Assembly: GCF_050948175.1 (NCBI RefSeq)
Contig: NC_135201.1
Location: 6,324,001 to 6,388,000 of the forward strand
Length of the DNA: 64,000 nt
From: Xylocopa sonorina
Lineage: Eukaryota > Arthropoda > Insecta > Hymenoptera > Apidae
Direction of reading: 5' to 3'
The notes beneath the pieces are model-generated. The model was not told the DNA's origin, did no database searches, and saw only the letters and a program-made list of their open reading frames with translations. Numbering within the stretch: position 1 is the stretch's first letter; every line of letters begins with the position of its first letter. Shown here piece by piece: positions 10,201 to 20,731 of the stretch. A program made the position numbers and the translations under genes.

Positions 10201-13200
10201 GTGCATTCCATAACTTCGCAATGAAACTTTAATGAAACTATGTACATTTTTATTGCCACTGAAAATATTTCGTACATATTTTCGTTAATTGCAAACGTTT
10301 GTGGCGAAGTGATTAAAACAGCCCCCAAAATTGAGGAACATAAACTTGCTCGCAACAAGCGGATTCCGTGTAATTCCAATGCTTTGCTATTCTCCTGAAG
10401 GTAACTCCCGGTTACCTTCACTTCTTCCAGGATCCTCCAGCCAGGCCATTTTTAACACCAATTATCCCGCTTAATCTCAAGCATCAGCACGATAACGCGA
10501 GAACCGGCACCGAAGAAGTTCCAGGAGTTCCAGCCAAACGTTGAACACTGTCGCACGAGGTGGTGTGCGTTGCAACAGCGTACGTCGTTCTCCGTGGATG
10601 ATACCCAGCAGGACAGTTTTTAATCACCGTAAGTGGATCTACATAGAGCTCGCAATTACCAGGGTACACTCTGGCCATGGGCCCCTTGTGTATCAGCCAC
10701 CCTCGGCCTACCAGAGCCAAGCCAGCTCGAATGTTTTCCCCATTTCATCCCTCGGTGCCAGCGAGCCACCCCACCTCGCCTCCTTTGCTTGCCTCGCCAA
10801 CGAGGATCCTTTCGAGTTGGAAGCGTTATTGCCTATTCCTTCGTTGCTTTTTGATCTTTCCTACGTCTTCCCGTTCATTTATCATTCATCCACCTACGCG
10901 GGGGATAGCTTTTTCCGCTTCCTTTCCTACTTTCTTTCGATAAATATTATTAAACGTAAGAGATGCTGAGTAACACACTTGGATTAATCGAGGCCTTGGA
11001 ATCTATTGAAATATTAGAAACACTTTTTCTCACGTAAAAATAAAGTAAAATTCTACATGGTTCCTTTGCATTCGAAAGCGCTGCTGCCAGCGTTTCGAGA
11101 TGTACATTACTCTTCCATGTTTGCGTTCCAGTCGAGCAGGTGTGTGCATTTCTTTCCTCTGTCTCGACATTTTCCGGGAGTGATTTTCTTACTATCTTTT
11201 TTTCGAGTACAATGTCTTTTCTCACCGGCGAGGGCACTTCATCAGAGTCGCCTCTGTTCCCCGGTCACCCCGCCTACCCCTGCCCCTACACAGAATTAAC
11301 CTTCTGCTTCCCGTGACGGTGCTCGACCGTGTCCCACGGGGAAAAAGAAATTCATGTTGATTTTCCGGGATTCTCCCAAGGCTGTCTATCTCTAAATTGC
11401 CCCTGTATTTCTTTGTTATATCACCGTGAGAGCTTTTCATACCTTCCGATAGTGAAAGTTTGATCGAATTTAAATTTTTTAAGGTTTCAACGAAATGAAA
11501 AGTGTTGAAAAATTAGAATCAGGAGATTCCACTGGTTAAATACTCATTTAATGATATCTTCGTCTCTAAATTCTCTAATTTTCTTTCTATCCCACCCTAA
11601 TTTGACAAAAACCGCATTCCATGAAACTTAGGTGGCCTCGTGGTACTCGAAACGATTCCAACGTAGAATTAATTGTGCTTAGCCAGATCGTTCCACTTCT
11701 TTCAATTGGATGCGGACCCTTACGACCTCGTAAGAGCAACGATTGTTGGTCCAGCAAAGTAACACCAGCCTGTTCACCCTCCACCCGCTTCTGCACCCTG
11801 GTACGTCCCCATTGATGACACCGTGGGCATAGGGTGCTCGCGTGTCGCGTGGCGACACGTTTCACTATTCTGAGTCACATGTCATTCCGTATGAATTACA
11901 ACTCCATTAACGATCCATGCAACCTGCGAGCATACATAATGCTGGCGAATCGACCGGATCTGTTTCTCAACGGATACGCTGATTTATGGGGAACGATGAA
12001 GGAGACCTGATCCTTGGTAGCAAGGGAAGCTGCACGCTAAAGTGATTGGATTTTTAATCTTTACCCTGGAAATCTTCCTATTTCCCTTTCAATTACAGAG
12101 AAATGAATTTTCTTCCGTAAAACGTTGAAGTTCTTCTCTTCTTGTTTCTTTCAAGTTACGTTCCGTCTCCTTGCAGGATTTTAACCCAATTATTCGTTGC
12201 TTTATACCGAGTTGGTCGAGTTCTTGGTGTTTGAAAGTTAAGTGCAAAATATTCTTCGTCTCTTCTTCTTATTTCAAGTTCAAATCCATTTAATTCGTTG
12301 GATAATTAATTTTTCATTTCACTGAATGATTAGGACAAGTTAACTTAGGTAAGAGTAAGTACGAGGCACTTTAATTAAAGGTGGACCTAACGGCTCGAAT
12401 TAGAAGAGATTCGAACTGACAGAGGACTACCCTCTGCCTGGGGAAACCTCCTTGAAAATGGCGGTCGGTCCGCGACGCCGCAAACTACTAGAAAATTGAT
12501 AGTAACTTCCTGCTTAATTATCATGTGTGCATGTACCTTCACGCTTGCAGGTTCTGAACGAACTAAGCGAAACATCTAATTAGGCATAATATATAATTTC
12601 CTTGTTTCTGATAATCTGTACTACATTTTTTACAAAGTTATAGGAGAGTATTAAATTTTATGTTATTATTATGGTTATTGCAAAACGTGTATACACTTAC
12701 AGAGTATCAGAATACTAAAATTTCGCACGGAAGAAACTAATTCGAATAGAATGGCATTGCAAAGGCAATTAAGCCTGTTTATTTCAGGCATATTTCCCGC
12801 CGTGCCCCATCGAGGAAATTACATTTTCGCTGAAATGCAATTTCGGAGCATTTTCAGAATATGTTACTGGGGCATTAGTGATTAGCGCGATCAGCAATAA
12901 AGTTTGCCGCTAACTGAATTCGCCAGCCGACGATAAGTGACGAAAGTGAACAACCTGTTTCGTAATTAGAGAAATACAAATTGTGCGGCATTAAATCTGT
13001 CCTCGTCGGTGGATGGCAATTTCTGCTCCAAAAATATTGCCTCCGCTCATCTTTCCATCGATAGGAATACAGGCTTTGCATAATGCTTATTAGATATTTA
13101 CCATATCAACGAATGATGGGAAGTAACAAACGAGAATGTATCTTTCACAGATCTACTTCAATTATACCATCTTTTAATCTGTAGGCATACATTATTTAGT

Positions 13201-16200
13201 AAGTTCTAACAAAATTTCATTCACTTTGCCGACATGATTGCCGTGCGAGTAATCCTCGCCAATTTTACGGTATAATAAATTTAATTCAATTCGAGAGTTG
13301 GCTGTACCATAGCGTCGCGTGACTACGATTTTATCGAGCATTAACGTAGCATCCGTGATTGGCAAGCGTAATTATTATTACACGAGGACCGGAGATTAAG
13401 AAAGACGTTGGTTCCTGACATATTCCACGTCTATCGAACCCGCCTATTTTTGGATCCACAGCCGACACCTGCTGGAAACGTGTGCATCCTCAAAGGGATC
13501 GTAATATTCATGATGCATGAAGTTCAACCGCGAAGCAGGAAGCAAGACGGTAACCGGAAGTCATTCACCTTGAATCCATTTATCTCGGGGATTCAAGTAA
13601 CCGAAGTATAATCACCCTTTCCCCGCTATGGATTCCGAAGATTAAAAATGACGTGGAAGATCGATTGACGTAAGAATACATGGCTAATCGAAATAATGTG
13701 AGATCTAGGATCTCTTGGAAGAGACGCGAGATGTGTCAGACGAGTAGTCAAGGGAGATTCATTCATCTTATCGAAAACTTTATCTCTTTCATAGATAGTA
13801 CAGTTTTCAGAGGGTTGCAAGATGTATCGAATAATACCGCGGGAGATTAAATCAAGTGAAATGCTAACGAAATCCGTGATCGAGAAGACGAGGAAGATAC
13901 GAGTGCGGAGTGAAGAATGGACGTCGATACGTTCGTAGACGGAAACGGAATTGGGGTGTCCGTAAAAGCTCGTGAGCCGCCGAAAATGCAAAACAAGTTG
14001 ATTGGATCATAAATTTCGCTCGTTCGATTTCGCGTCGTAGCAGGACACGGGGATATCCGTTCTGAATCTCCAGCGTGCAAGAAGTTCAAGTTAATCCGTC
14101 ACACGTATTAGACGGTATAATCCATCAAGCAGTGACTTCCAGGTAACCGTGAAAACGAAAATGGGGCTTGTAATGCAATTACATGGCACCCGTGTTCCGC
14201 CATCGCCCTTGTCCCTCCGTCTCCAGCCCTCCATTTTAGGTGACGCCGGAGGGAGGACCCTGAAGTAGAAGCGGACGAAAGAACAGCCTATTGCAGGTGT
14301 TATCTCCCGCTTAGTTCCTTCTAACTCGGTTCTTTTTGTAATCACCGTGAAACGTTTTTTATAAAAAGAGATTGTTGGATCCGTTAAGCTTTTAGCGTTA
14401 ATCCTTTCGCGTAGCTGTTTTCTGCTACCGCACGATAGAAATAAAATGTATAGAGTAGAATTTGCGGCGTTTGCTGTAATTTTTTTAAATGAAACATGAC
14501 TTACTTGGACTCGAGCTTCCGTCAGATCAATCTTCATGGCGATCTCTTCTCTGGTGTAGATATCCGGATAGTGAGTTTCCTGGAAGGCACGCTCCAATTC
14601 TTTAAGCTGGGCCGACGTGAAGGTTGTTCGTATCCGACGTTGTTTCCGCTTTTCCGCTAATCCGTCGTGCCCGGAGTAAGCTTTATATCCTAGCCCACCT
14701 GAAAATTGAAAATAGAAGGAAAATTAAGAATCAAAATTTTGCTTGGTAGCACATTACTGCTTTTTCTATTTTCTAAGACTGGTGTGGAGAAGAATATCAT
14801 AAAAAATATTTGAACTATGTCTGATTTATCATAAAACCTCGACGTATCATGACATGTTACCCTTAAAATAGTTTAGTCCAAAGTTTTTTCCAATCAGCGA
14901 TCAAAAATCGAACAACTACCTGCTGCTATAGTTCCCAAATCACCCATACATTACGAAGATTGATAAAACATGAAGGAAATCAGTGTGGTCGAGTTACTTG
15001 GGTGGGTAACAGCGTATCCAAGAACCTGGTGCCTACGAGGACGTGGCAGCTTATAGATTATAGAATATAGGTGAGGATGGCTGGGTTTGCGAGCAACGTA
15101 ACCATAGCAATGAGTGACTGAAGGGAGAGAGGGTGAGAAAGAGTGAGCCAGGGGTGAAGGAGACACGGTACGAGACAGACGAGAGCCGGCTGTAGAGGAA
15201 CGAGCCGGTAAATGAGGGAGAGACGAAGAAAGAGCGGAAAGAGAGGCAAGAATACGAAAGAGGATGAGAGGGAAAGAGAGGACGGAGTACATCCATTGAT
15301 TTTCAGTGCCATCTTGTCGTCGTTTTCACAGGAAATACCGGTGGTAGGTTCCAGCACGGAGACGAGCCATCGCGGCAACTTTCCCCTGAGAAAAGAAGGA
15401 CCACCCTCTTTTTTCTGGGGAAAAACGTGCTCCTTCGCTCCGCCCGTACATCCTACCTTCTTGCGCCTTCGATTGATTGTCCCCTCGTAAATTCTGCAGT
15501 TTTAACGACGCTCGGTGCTTGATTTGTTCATTCGTGGTTGTGGAATGGAAATGTGTTGAATCGATGAAGGGATTTGAATTAGATTTATCGAAGAGTTACT
15601 TCAGAATGTTGGCTCGTTAATCTAATTTTTTATTCCTTACTGTTTTCATTCGATAATTGACTGTGTGTCCTATATCCACATTGAAATACCGAAGACTAGT
15701 TATTTTAAGGACGGGGACCATAGAAGAGCAATTAAATCGTCAACAGATTATGCATGGAGAAGGCGATGAAAGTTCTGAATCTCTAGATGGATAAAGACCT
15801 TAATTTTTCACTCCTCCGATGGGAAAGTAAATTAATGATGTACAGAGTACAGCAAGCACAAGCTAGTTCATCGCAAAATTTCATCGAAATTTTCATCGAA
15901 ACGATTAATATTCTGTAGACAAACTGTATTAAAAATTGTGCAACAAGAAATTCGCCAATATTCCTCCAGATTAAATCCTTACAAGTATAACATCTCGAAA
16001 TGTGCGAAACATAGCCGAAACGTATGCAAGCCGGTTAAAAAATGCAACAACTAAGGAAACAATAATGGTCTACTCACTCTGCAGATTAATGGCCGACGGG
16101 AAGATCGAGGCTGCGTGTCGATGGACCTCTTGAGATCTGGCAGCCATTACCGAGCAGGGAGTCGCGTGGGCCCCGTGGTGCGCGTGGGCATGAGAGTGGG

Positions 16201-16432
16201 TGGTGTGATGGGCCCCCAGCGGCGTGGTACTCCCGGTACTCGCGGTTCCCGCGTTTCCTGGATAACCGGCAGCCCTCGCAGCTGTGTACCGATAGGCGGC
16301 TTGACTCATCTGCGAGCACGAGCTGAGGTCCCCGTATCCACATTGCATCTCGCTGGCCGCCAGGGCACAGCTGGAGGCTTCGAAACCGGCGGCTGCGGCT
16401 GCTGCCGCCTGATTCAAGTAGGAATAATCCAT
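6861..16432 (-). CDS. Phox2: Phox2 paired-like homeobox transcription factor, exons 16432-16078, 14698-14505, 7253-6861
   Basis: The spliced frame encodes 313 residues. It begins M-D-Y-S-Y-L-N, the conserved start of PHOX2A, and has an S-S-C-S-Q motif shared with vertebrate Phox2. The homeodomain spans about residues 138-197. It contains R-R-I-R-T-T-F-T-S-A-Q-L-K, then T-H-Y-P-D-I-Y-T-R-E-E, then V-W-F-Q-N-R-R-A-K-F-R-K-Q-E-R. Gln at homeodomain position 50 (residue 187) marks a Q50 paired-like protein with no paired domain. Known family role: nuclear DNA-binding activator of autonomic and visceral neuron fate in vertebrates; insect targets are less defined. All introns are GT-AG and phases agree (1, 0). 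The N-terminal region carries Ala runs and a His-rich stretch; the C-terminal region is Ser/Pro/Gly-rich. The vertebrate C-terminal poly-Ala tract is absent. Confidence 0.94.
7690..7707 (+). repeat. Poly-C tract, 18 bases
   Basis: Eighteen consecutive C residues (G on the Phox2 sense strand) lie inside Phox2 intron 2, flanked by CT-rich sequence. Runs this long are uncommon and sequencing-error prone. Confidence 0.9.
7918..7935 (+). repeat. (CTG)6 trinucleotide repeat
   Basis: Six CTG units followed by TTG lie inside Phox2 intron 2. They create a Leu-rich open frame on the plus strand, which I do not take as a gene. Confidence 0.85.
9775..9786. promoter_or_regulatory. Palindromic homeodomain dimer site (TAAT-4-ATTA)
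   Basis: TAATCATAATTA has two inverted TAAT cores spaced by four bases. This is the P4-type arrangement that paired-class homeodomains can bind as dimers. It lies in Phox2 intron 2, so autoregulation is possible, but a single match in AT-rich DNA can arise by chance. Confidence 0.25.
14505..14698 (-). CDS. Phox2: Phox2 exon 2: homeodomain positions 1-46
   Basis: The acceptor TTCAG lies at 14700-14699. The exon begins S-G-L-G-Y-K-A-Y-S-G-H-D-G-L, then E-K-R-K-Q-R-R. It carries homeodomain helices 1 and 2 and the start of helix 3 up to E-A-R-V-Q. The donor GTAAGT starts at 14504. The 46/47 break is the conserved intron position of paired-class homeodomains. Confidence 0.96.
14699..16077 (-). 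other. Phox2 intron 1
   Basis: This 1.38 kb intron has canonical ends. The segment 15110-15290 is purine-rich with many GAGAG steps. The rest is AT-rich near exon 1. No further exon was found. Confidence 0.8.
16078..16432 (-). CDS. Phox2: Phox2 exon 1: N-terminal region
   Basis: The exon starts with the ATG at 16432-16430 and encodes residues 1-118 plus one base. It includes an uninterrupted Ala run just after the conserved M-D-Y-S-Y-L-N-Q and the S-S-C-S-Q-M motif. Next comes a tract rich in His and Ala, and the exon ends near F-P-S-A-I-N-L-Q. The donor GTGAGT starts at 16077. This start is chosen because it matches the family N terminus and because a core promoter lies shortly upstream. 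Confidence 0.93.
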
Positions 16433-16513
16433 GATTCACTCGATGCACCGGAACGACAGAGGTCAACAGAGAGACAGTCTTCGTCACGGACGTCACGGGC
16501 AGTTCGACGGCGG

Positions 16514-16550
16514 CACTGATCACAGTTCACCTGGACATTGCATTGATATA
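16514..16550 (-). promoter_or_regulatory. Phox2 core promoter: TATA-like box and TCAGTG initiator
   Basis: On the minus strand TATATC (16550-16545) is followed by TCAGTG (16519-16514), with the initiator A at 16517. That places the TATA-like element at about -33. TCAGT is the arthropod initiator consensus. The resulting 5' UTR of about 85 bases before the ATG at 16432 would need no intron. A second initiator match, TCAGTT, lies at 17090-17085. Confidence 0.45.
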
Positions 16551-17129
16551 CTCCTTATTTCTTTCCCATCTTGACTCTTTGCGCGACAGGAGGCGATTAA
16601 TCGAGTCCCTTAAGTTATCGATAGATGATCGCCGGTAAACGAGACTAGCACGTTCCTCCAATCACTTGAACATGTTGGACTCGTACTATTCGAGGTTGGA
16701 TACGATCGAGCGAAGAAGCAGAGCGCTGGTGAAGAAGACGCTGAGGGCCCCGGCCGGGCCCTAGCCGCGGCGTTCCTTTCGGCCCCAGCAGTGGCGTGTT
16801 TCTTCGGCGTGGAAATCTCGGTTAATCGCAGGAAGCCCAGGGTGTGTGTAGGCCGCGATGGCAGCGTCACGTAATTCTCTCTGGTGCGCGGACGAGCAAG
16901 CTAAGGGACGCGGGTAGCAGCCGGTTGCTCGATAGCGGCGGCTTATGACGCGTAATCGGATCAGCGATATCAAATTATTGCGATTATAGCCGCGGATAGA
17001 AAGAAGTTTTTCGGCCCGCTTAAGAGAGCCCGATACGACCGACTGGTGGGTCTCCTCAAAATCAAATGATAAGCTTAATTCAATAACTGACGGAGAGGGT
17101 GCCACGCCGGGGGTGTGGCCGCCGGTCCG
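16551..17129 (-). other. Upstream region of Phox2
   Basis: This CpG-rich region upstream of the putative Phox2 start site carries a TCAGTT initiator match at 17085-17090 (minus strand). No coding sequence is supported. It likely holds proximal regulatory DNA. Confidence 0.4.
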
Positions 17130-17329
17130 TTACGGAGGAACGGGTTTGGTCACTGTCTGGCGTTCACTGAGTGCTGATTCGTCGATCCGCGTGCCACCCC
17201 CAGGGTTGAACGAGAGAGGAAGTCGCCGCCCACACGAGCGCTTCTGTATGTTCATCCCCGTCTGCATGCCATCCCCGCTTCCACAACCAACCTCTCCCCA
17301 ACAGCCATCAGCCCGAATGAACGCTATCA
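17130..17329 (-). CDS. Possible terminal exon following the 17437-17765 exon
   Basis: After an AG at about 17331, the phase left by the 17437 exon opens a frame of about 65 codons ending in TAA at 17132-17130. Residues include G-C-G-S-G-D-G-M-Q-T-G-M-N and S-F-N-P-G-G-G-T-R-I-D-E. The acceptor lacks a good pyrimidine tract, so this join is speculative. Confidence 0.18.
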
Positions 17330-17436
17330 TTCGATGATGCCCGCCCTCTCCCCTGGTCTCGATTTTACGATCGATTCCGTAGCAGGCCGTTTCCGCTGGA
17401 CACTAGAGCCACGCTCCTACAGCTATGTATACTTAC

Positions 17437-17765
17437 ACTCCCCCGTGTGTTTACGCCTGGCTCCTTTCGCGGCTGTCTTGGTACGATGAGGATTGGCTTC
17501 CCGGATGGTACTCTCTGCTGATGCCGGCCTGTTAGTTTTTGAATGAATTGAGAATGATGGATTACTTCGTGTTTGGGGTGAATGGGTTGAACTTGAGGTA
17601 GTTGCTGCCGCGTCTTGATTGTAGACACTAGCTGTAGACACTTGTTTTTGTGAATTTCTGTCACTACGAGTATTACTAAACATTAAGATCTTGGGATTCT
17701 TCGCTACTACAGATCTATTGAAATAAGAATCGCTCGAAAATATCGTAAAATCATTTCTTCTCATA
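17437..17765 (-). CDS. Unrecognised open exon with strong splice donor
   Basis: The frame from ATG 17764 runs 109 codons of Ser/Thr/Asn/Lys-rich, disordered-looking sequence to a strong GTAAGT donor at 17436. Its composition is unlike the Arg/His/Cys-rich shadow frames elsewhere in the window. It ends in phase 1. A base T before the ATG, after an AG, would join in phase to a short exon at 18437-18494 that offers M-Y-E-E. The polypyrimidine tract of that acceptor is weak. No known domain is seen. It could be a small unrelated gene, an upstream exon of a longer Phox2 transcript, or chance. Confidence 0.35.
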
Positions 17766-19461
17766 CTATTATATTATGGGTATTCCCAGAATGGGTTCTG
17801 TTGAAATTCAGGAATACGAGCAACAATTAATATCGTACATAAATAATCCTCCTATGGTATTAACACACTCCTACGTCTCTTAACCAGTTACATAAGACAA
17901 TGGAAACATCAAATAGCGCATAAATAAGAGTTGGGAGGCCATGGGAGCAGAGAGGCCGAAATATGATTTATCCAAAGATAGAGAAATTACATGACTAAAC
18001 ATGACACGAGGCCGCCCTTAGGTAGGTGGTAGGAACCTGTGCGACACTTGTTTCGCACTTGTTCTCACGAAAGGGCCGCGATGAGAGCAGTCCTGGTGCT
18101 CTCGACCCTCTTCCCCGTGTCTCGTCCCGGGGGAATTCTCTTCCAGGGTACACGAACATAGTACACGCCGTGCAACACCAAATCGTCTGTGGTATATATA
18201 CTAACAACACATAGGTACGGACTCAGCCATTGGCGTAGACTTCTCCATAACTTTCCCATGCCACAGTAAGAAGAACTCGAACCGCACCTATTTATGCAAA
18301 TACAATGTTACGAATTAAATTATGATGTTCCTTACAAATTTGAAAAGTTATTTGCAGATGATTACACTACTAAAAGATACAGGCTTAACGACAACCTTTC
18401 GTTATCGTATCTATAGGTCGTAAAAACATAACTTACCTTTCTTCGTACATTACTTGTCAATTTATCAATGTGAAAAGATTATAAATTGATCGTTCTATCG
18501 GAGGGTAAGTAAAATGTAATCGTTGGATCGATATCCACGCCAATGGCAACAGCTCAAACACGTACACTCGCGTAAACACACACATACACACACAAACACC
18601 CCTAGAAACCGGCGTTTTGTCTTTTATATCAATACAGAGAACGTCAACCCCCCTTAGCGGTCTGATACATATGTCCTTGATTTGTCCGGAGAATAATATT
18701 CTCCTGGAAAGTTGATTAAATATTGGTTAGTGATCTCGGATGCCCTTCGCCCCCCGTTGCGCTTCCACCCCGTCGACTCGAAGACCCATAGGAATACAAT
18801 TTAATATTTCCACGTCCAAGGGAAAGTCGACTATTTTTCTTTCGATTTACACGCGGCTCTGTCACTATCGTCTTGCATTTCTGCGATAGAAATCGTTTCA
18901 TACTTACATATATCACTGGCTCTGTTAGATTTCGAAAAATATCTCTCGAGACAAGAGTCTTCTTTAATTCACAAGCACAGATCGAACGCAATTAAAAAGG
19001 TTATGCTACAAAATTTCGAGTACCTTAAATATGCACCCTTCATCCGATCGGCGTCGAAATACTTTGATCGTAAAGAATACATCGCGTAATATTTCCAGCT
19101 TCTAAGCCTTTCAATGATCGTTACGAACACCATGTCGGTATTTCCGGTATAATGAGGCATAAAATATATTACGGGGATAATTAGCTCGGTGTAAAATTTT
19201 ACTGCCTGCTGATTAAAATGGGTTGCAATTATTCGTTTGCCATCCACTTTCGTACAACGTTATTACCAGCTAATCCTATTTATCGCATGTTACGCATATC
19301 TACATGTACACACAGTTATTTTCTCCACCACGTCATGGTGTGGTATAATTTCGTCCTTGTGTATCAAAAAATCGTGTAAAAAAATTGTAACCTCAATCAA
19401 CTAGGTTATAAATAGGACACTGTGCATTGAGTATATTAAATGAGAACGTAAACTAACTTAC
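17766..19461. other. Region without recognised gene between Phox2 and the 20.7 kb gene
   Basis: This stretch is increasingly AT-rich. A TATATATA at 18193-18200 is followed by a TCAG at 18223-18226 on the plus strand. Opposed GGTAAGT donors occur at about 18431 (minus) and 18503 (plus). A CA-rich patch lies at 18575-18600. A 92-codon minus-strand frame at 18969-19247 has no splice or family support. Confidence 0.4.
18437..18494 (-). other. Possible short exon (5' UTR plus first codons) of the cryptic minus-strand transcript
   Basis: A pyrimidine-rich stretch and AG precede 18494, and a GTAAGT donor starts at 18436. The only ATG (18450) gives four codons and two bases, compatible in phase with the 17765 exon. 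It is supported by splice motifs only. Confidence 0.22.
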
Positions 19462-20002
19462 CAATTGCGATCGAAGTAAGAGAGTTTTCACGTAACCACG
19501 GTGATATCGCAAACAATGCACTTTTTGCATAACATACAACGATATCCTGTATCGTTACCGGAAATATATACGCCTACTGTCACTTTCCATTACGCATTTT
19601 TTAAACGAGCTGCCAACAGGTGGCACGGTCGAGCAATACTATTAAAAATTGAATTTAATGATACAATCACGATTAATGTAATTAATTAAATCATTGTGAA
19701 ATTATTATCTCTCTAATAAGAATGGTAGACACGTGAATTTACTATTAATTCATGTACAAGTCAAAGGTTTCACGTAACTTGGATCGTGCTATTGCAAATT
19801 TTGAACACGGCGGGCAGCGCCACCACATTTAACGAAGCTTTTTTCGTTGGCGGGAGTGCCCACGTTGGACAGTGCAAAAGGAAGGTACAGACGAAGATTA
19901 TAAGTGACAATAAAAAACAGTTTTATTAGGAATTTATTGTGAACGTGGTATCAACCGTTCTCGCTATCGTTAGACTGTCAATATATCTTTACGCATAGCA
20001 AG
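19462..20002. promoter_or_regulatory. Possible divergent promoter with two non-coding first exons
   Basis: On the minus strand a GTAAGT donor at 19461 closes a possible 5' exon whose upstream part contains GCCACCTGTTGGCAG near 19625. On the plus strand a GTAAGT donor at 20003 closes another possible exon, preceded by GCGCCACC and CGTTGGCGGG elements near 19817-19853. The two exons point away from each other across about 200 bases. No start codon or protein can be assigned to either. Confidence 0.3.
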
Positions 20003-20731
20003 GTAAGTTTCCATTTTAATACCGGCTCTCCACAAAAAAACGAAAATACTTCGATTCAATATTGGAAAGAATAATTTGATATCATGAAATCATGTAACGT
20101 TCGATAATCTTTAGGAGTGATTAATTTTCCAAAAGAACAAAACTTCGACGTATTGAAACATTCAATTTTAATATGCGGAATTATACAAAGGCAATGTTAT
20201 CAGGTATCAAATTCTTGAATGATTTCTAAACATAACGGAAAACTGACATTAAACGCGTCTCGTATGTGGCGTATGCAAATTGCTAAATTATTTTCTCTCT
20301 CATATTTTACAAGAGACACATATATCAAAACAAAATACAGTTTAAATACGATTCCAAAATCGAGTATCCTCACTTAGTTTCCTAAATCTTGCATTTCTAT
20401 ATAAATATACCTACACCTAATCAACCTAAAAAATAGAAATAATATTTGATCATTTATAACAATTGCTTGAAGACCATCAGTGCTTCCTACTAATAAACAT
20501 TTATTTGTTCTGTTTTCCTGATTACAATATTTATAAGCACTACTGCAAATATCATTAGGGAAAAAACGTAATAAATAAATTCTACTTACCTCATTAAATA
20601 TGATAGAAAATATATATGTGATATTTATTTCAAATGATATAGCAGATTTATTTTTCATAGAAAAATACTTGTTTTCCCATACAAGCATTGTGTTCTGAAA
20701 TAAAAAAATAAATAAAAACTATTAACTGATA
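20003..20731 (-). other. Spliced-looking segment downstream of the 983-aa gene
   Basis: On the minus strand, a strong pyrimidine tract and AG precede 20699, and a GTAAGT donor follows 20590. About 47 bases later a second good acceptor (TTTGCAG) occurs. The upstream segment is open for 35 codons but cannot be joined in frame to the second segment, which opens a different frame. The simplest reading is a 3' UTR intron of the gene ending at 20732. AATAAA copies in the second segment could end the transcript. The implied intron is shorter than usual for insects. Confidence 0.3.

Larger units (their letters stand above)
7254..14504 (-). other. Phox2 intron 2 (about 7.25 kb)
   Basis: This intron contains no convincing exon. 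Visible content includes an 18-base C run at 7690-7707 and a CTG repeat at 7918-7935. TAAT-rich stretches occur near 8360-8370 and 9770-9800. The part around 9500-10100 is rich in homeodomain core sites. Its length compared with the other introns here suggests that regulatory elements may sit in it; that is inference. Confidence 0.75.

Noticed and set aside
18969..19247. 92-codon minus-strand frame of protein-like look
   Set aside because: It lies in AT-rich DNA, its only nearby donor is weak, and no phase-compatible partner or family match was found.
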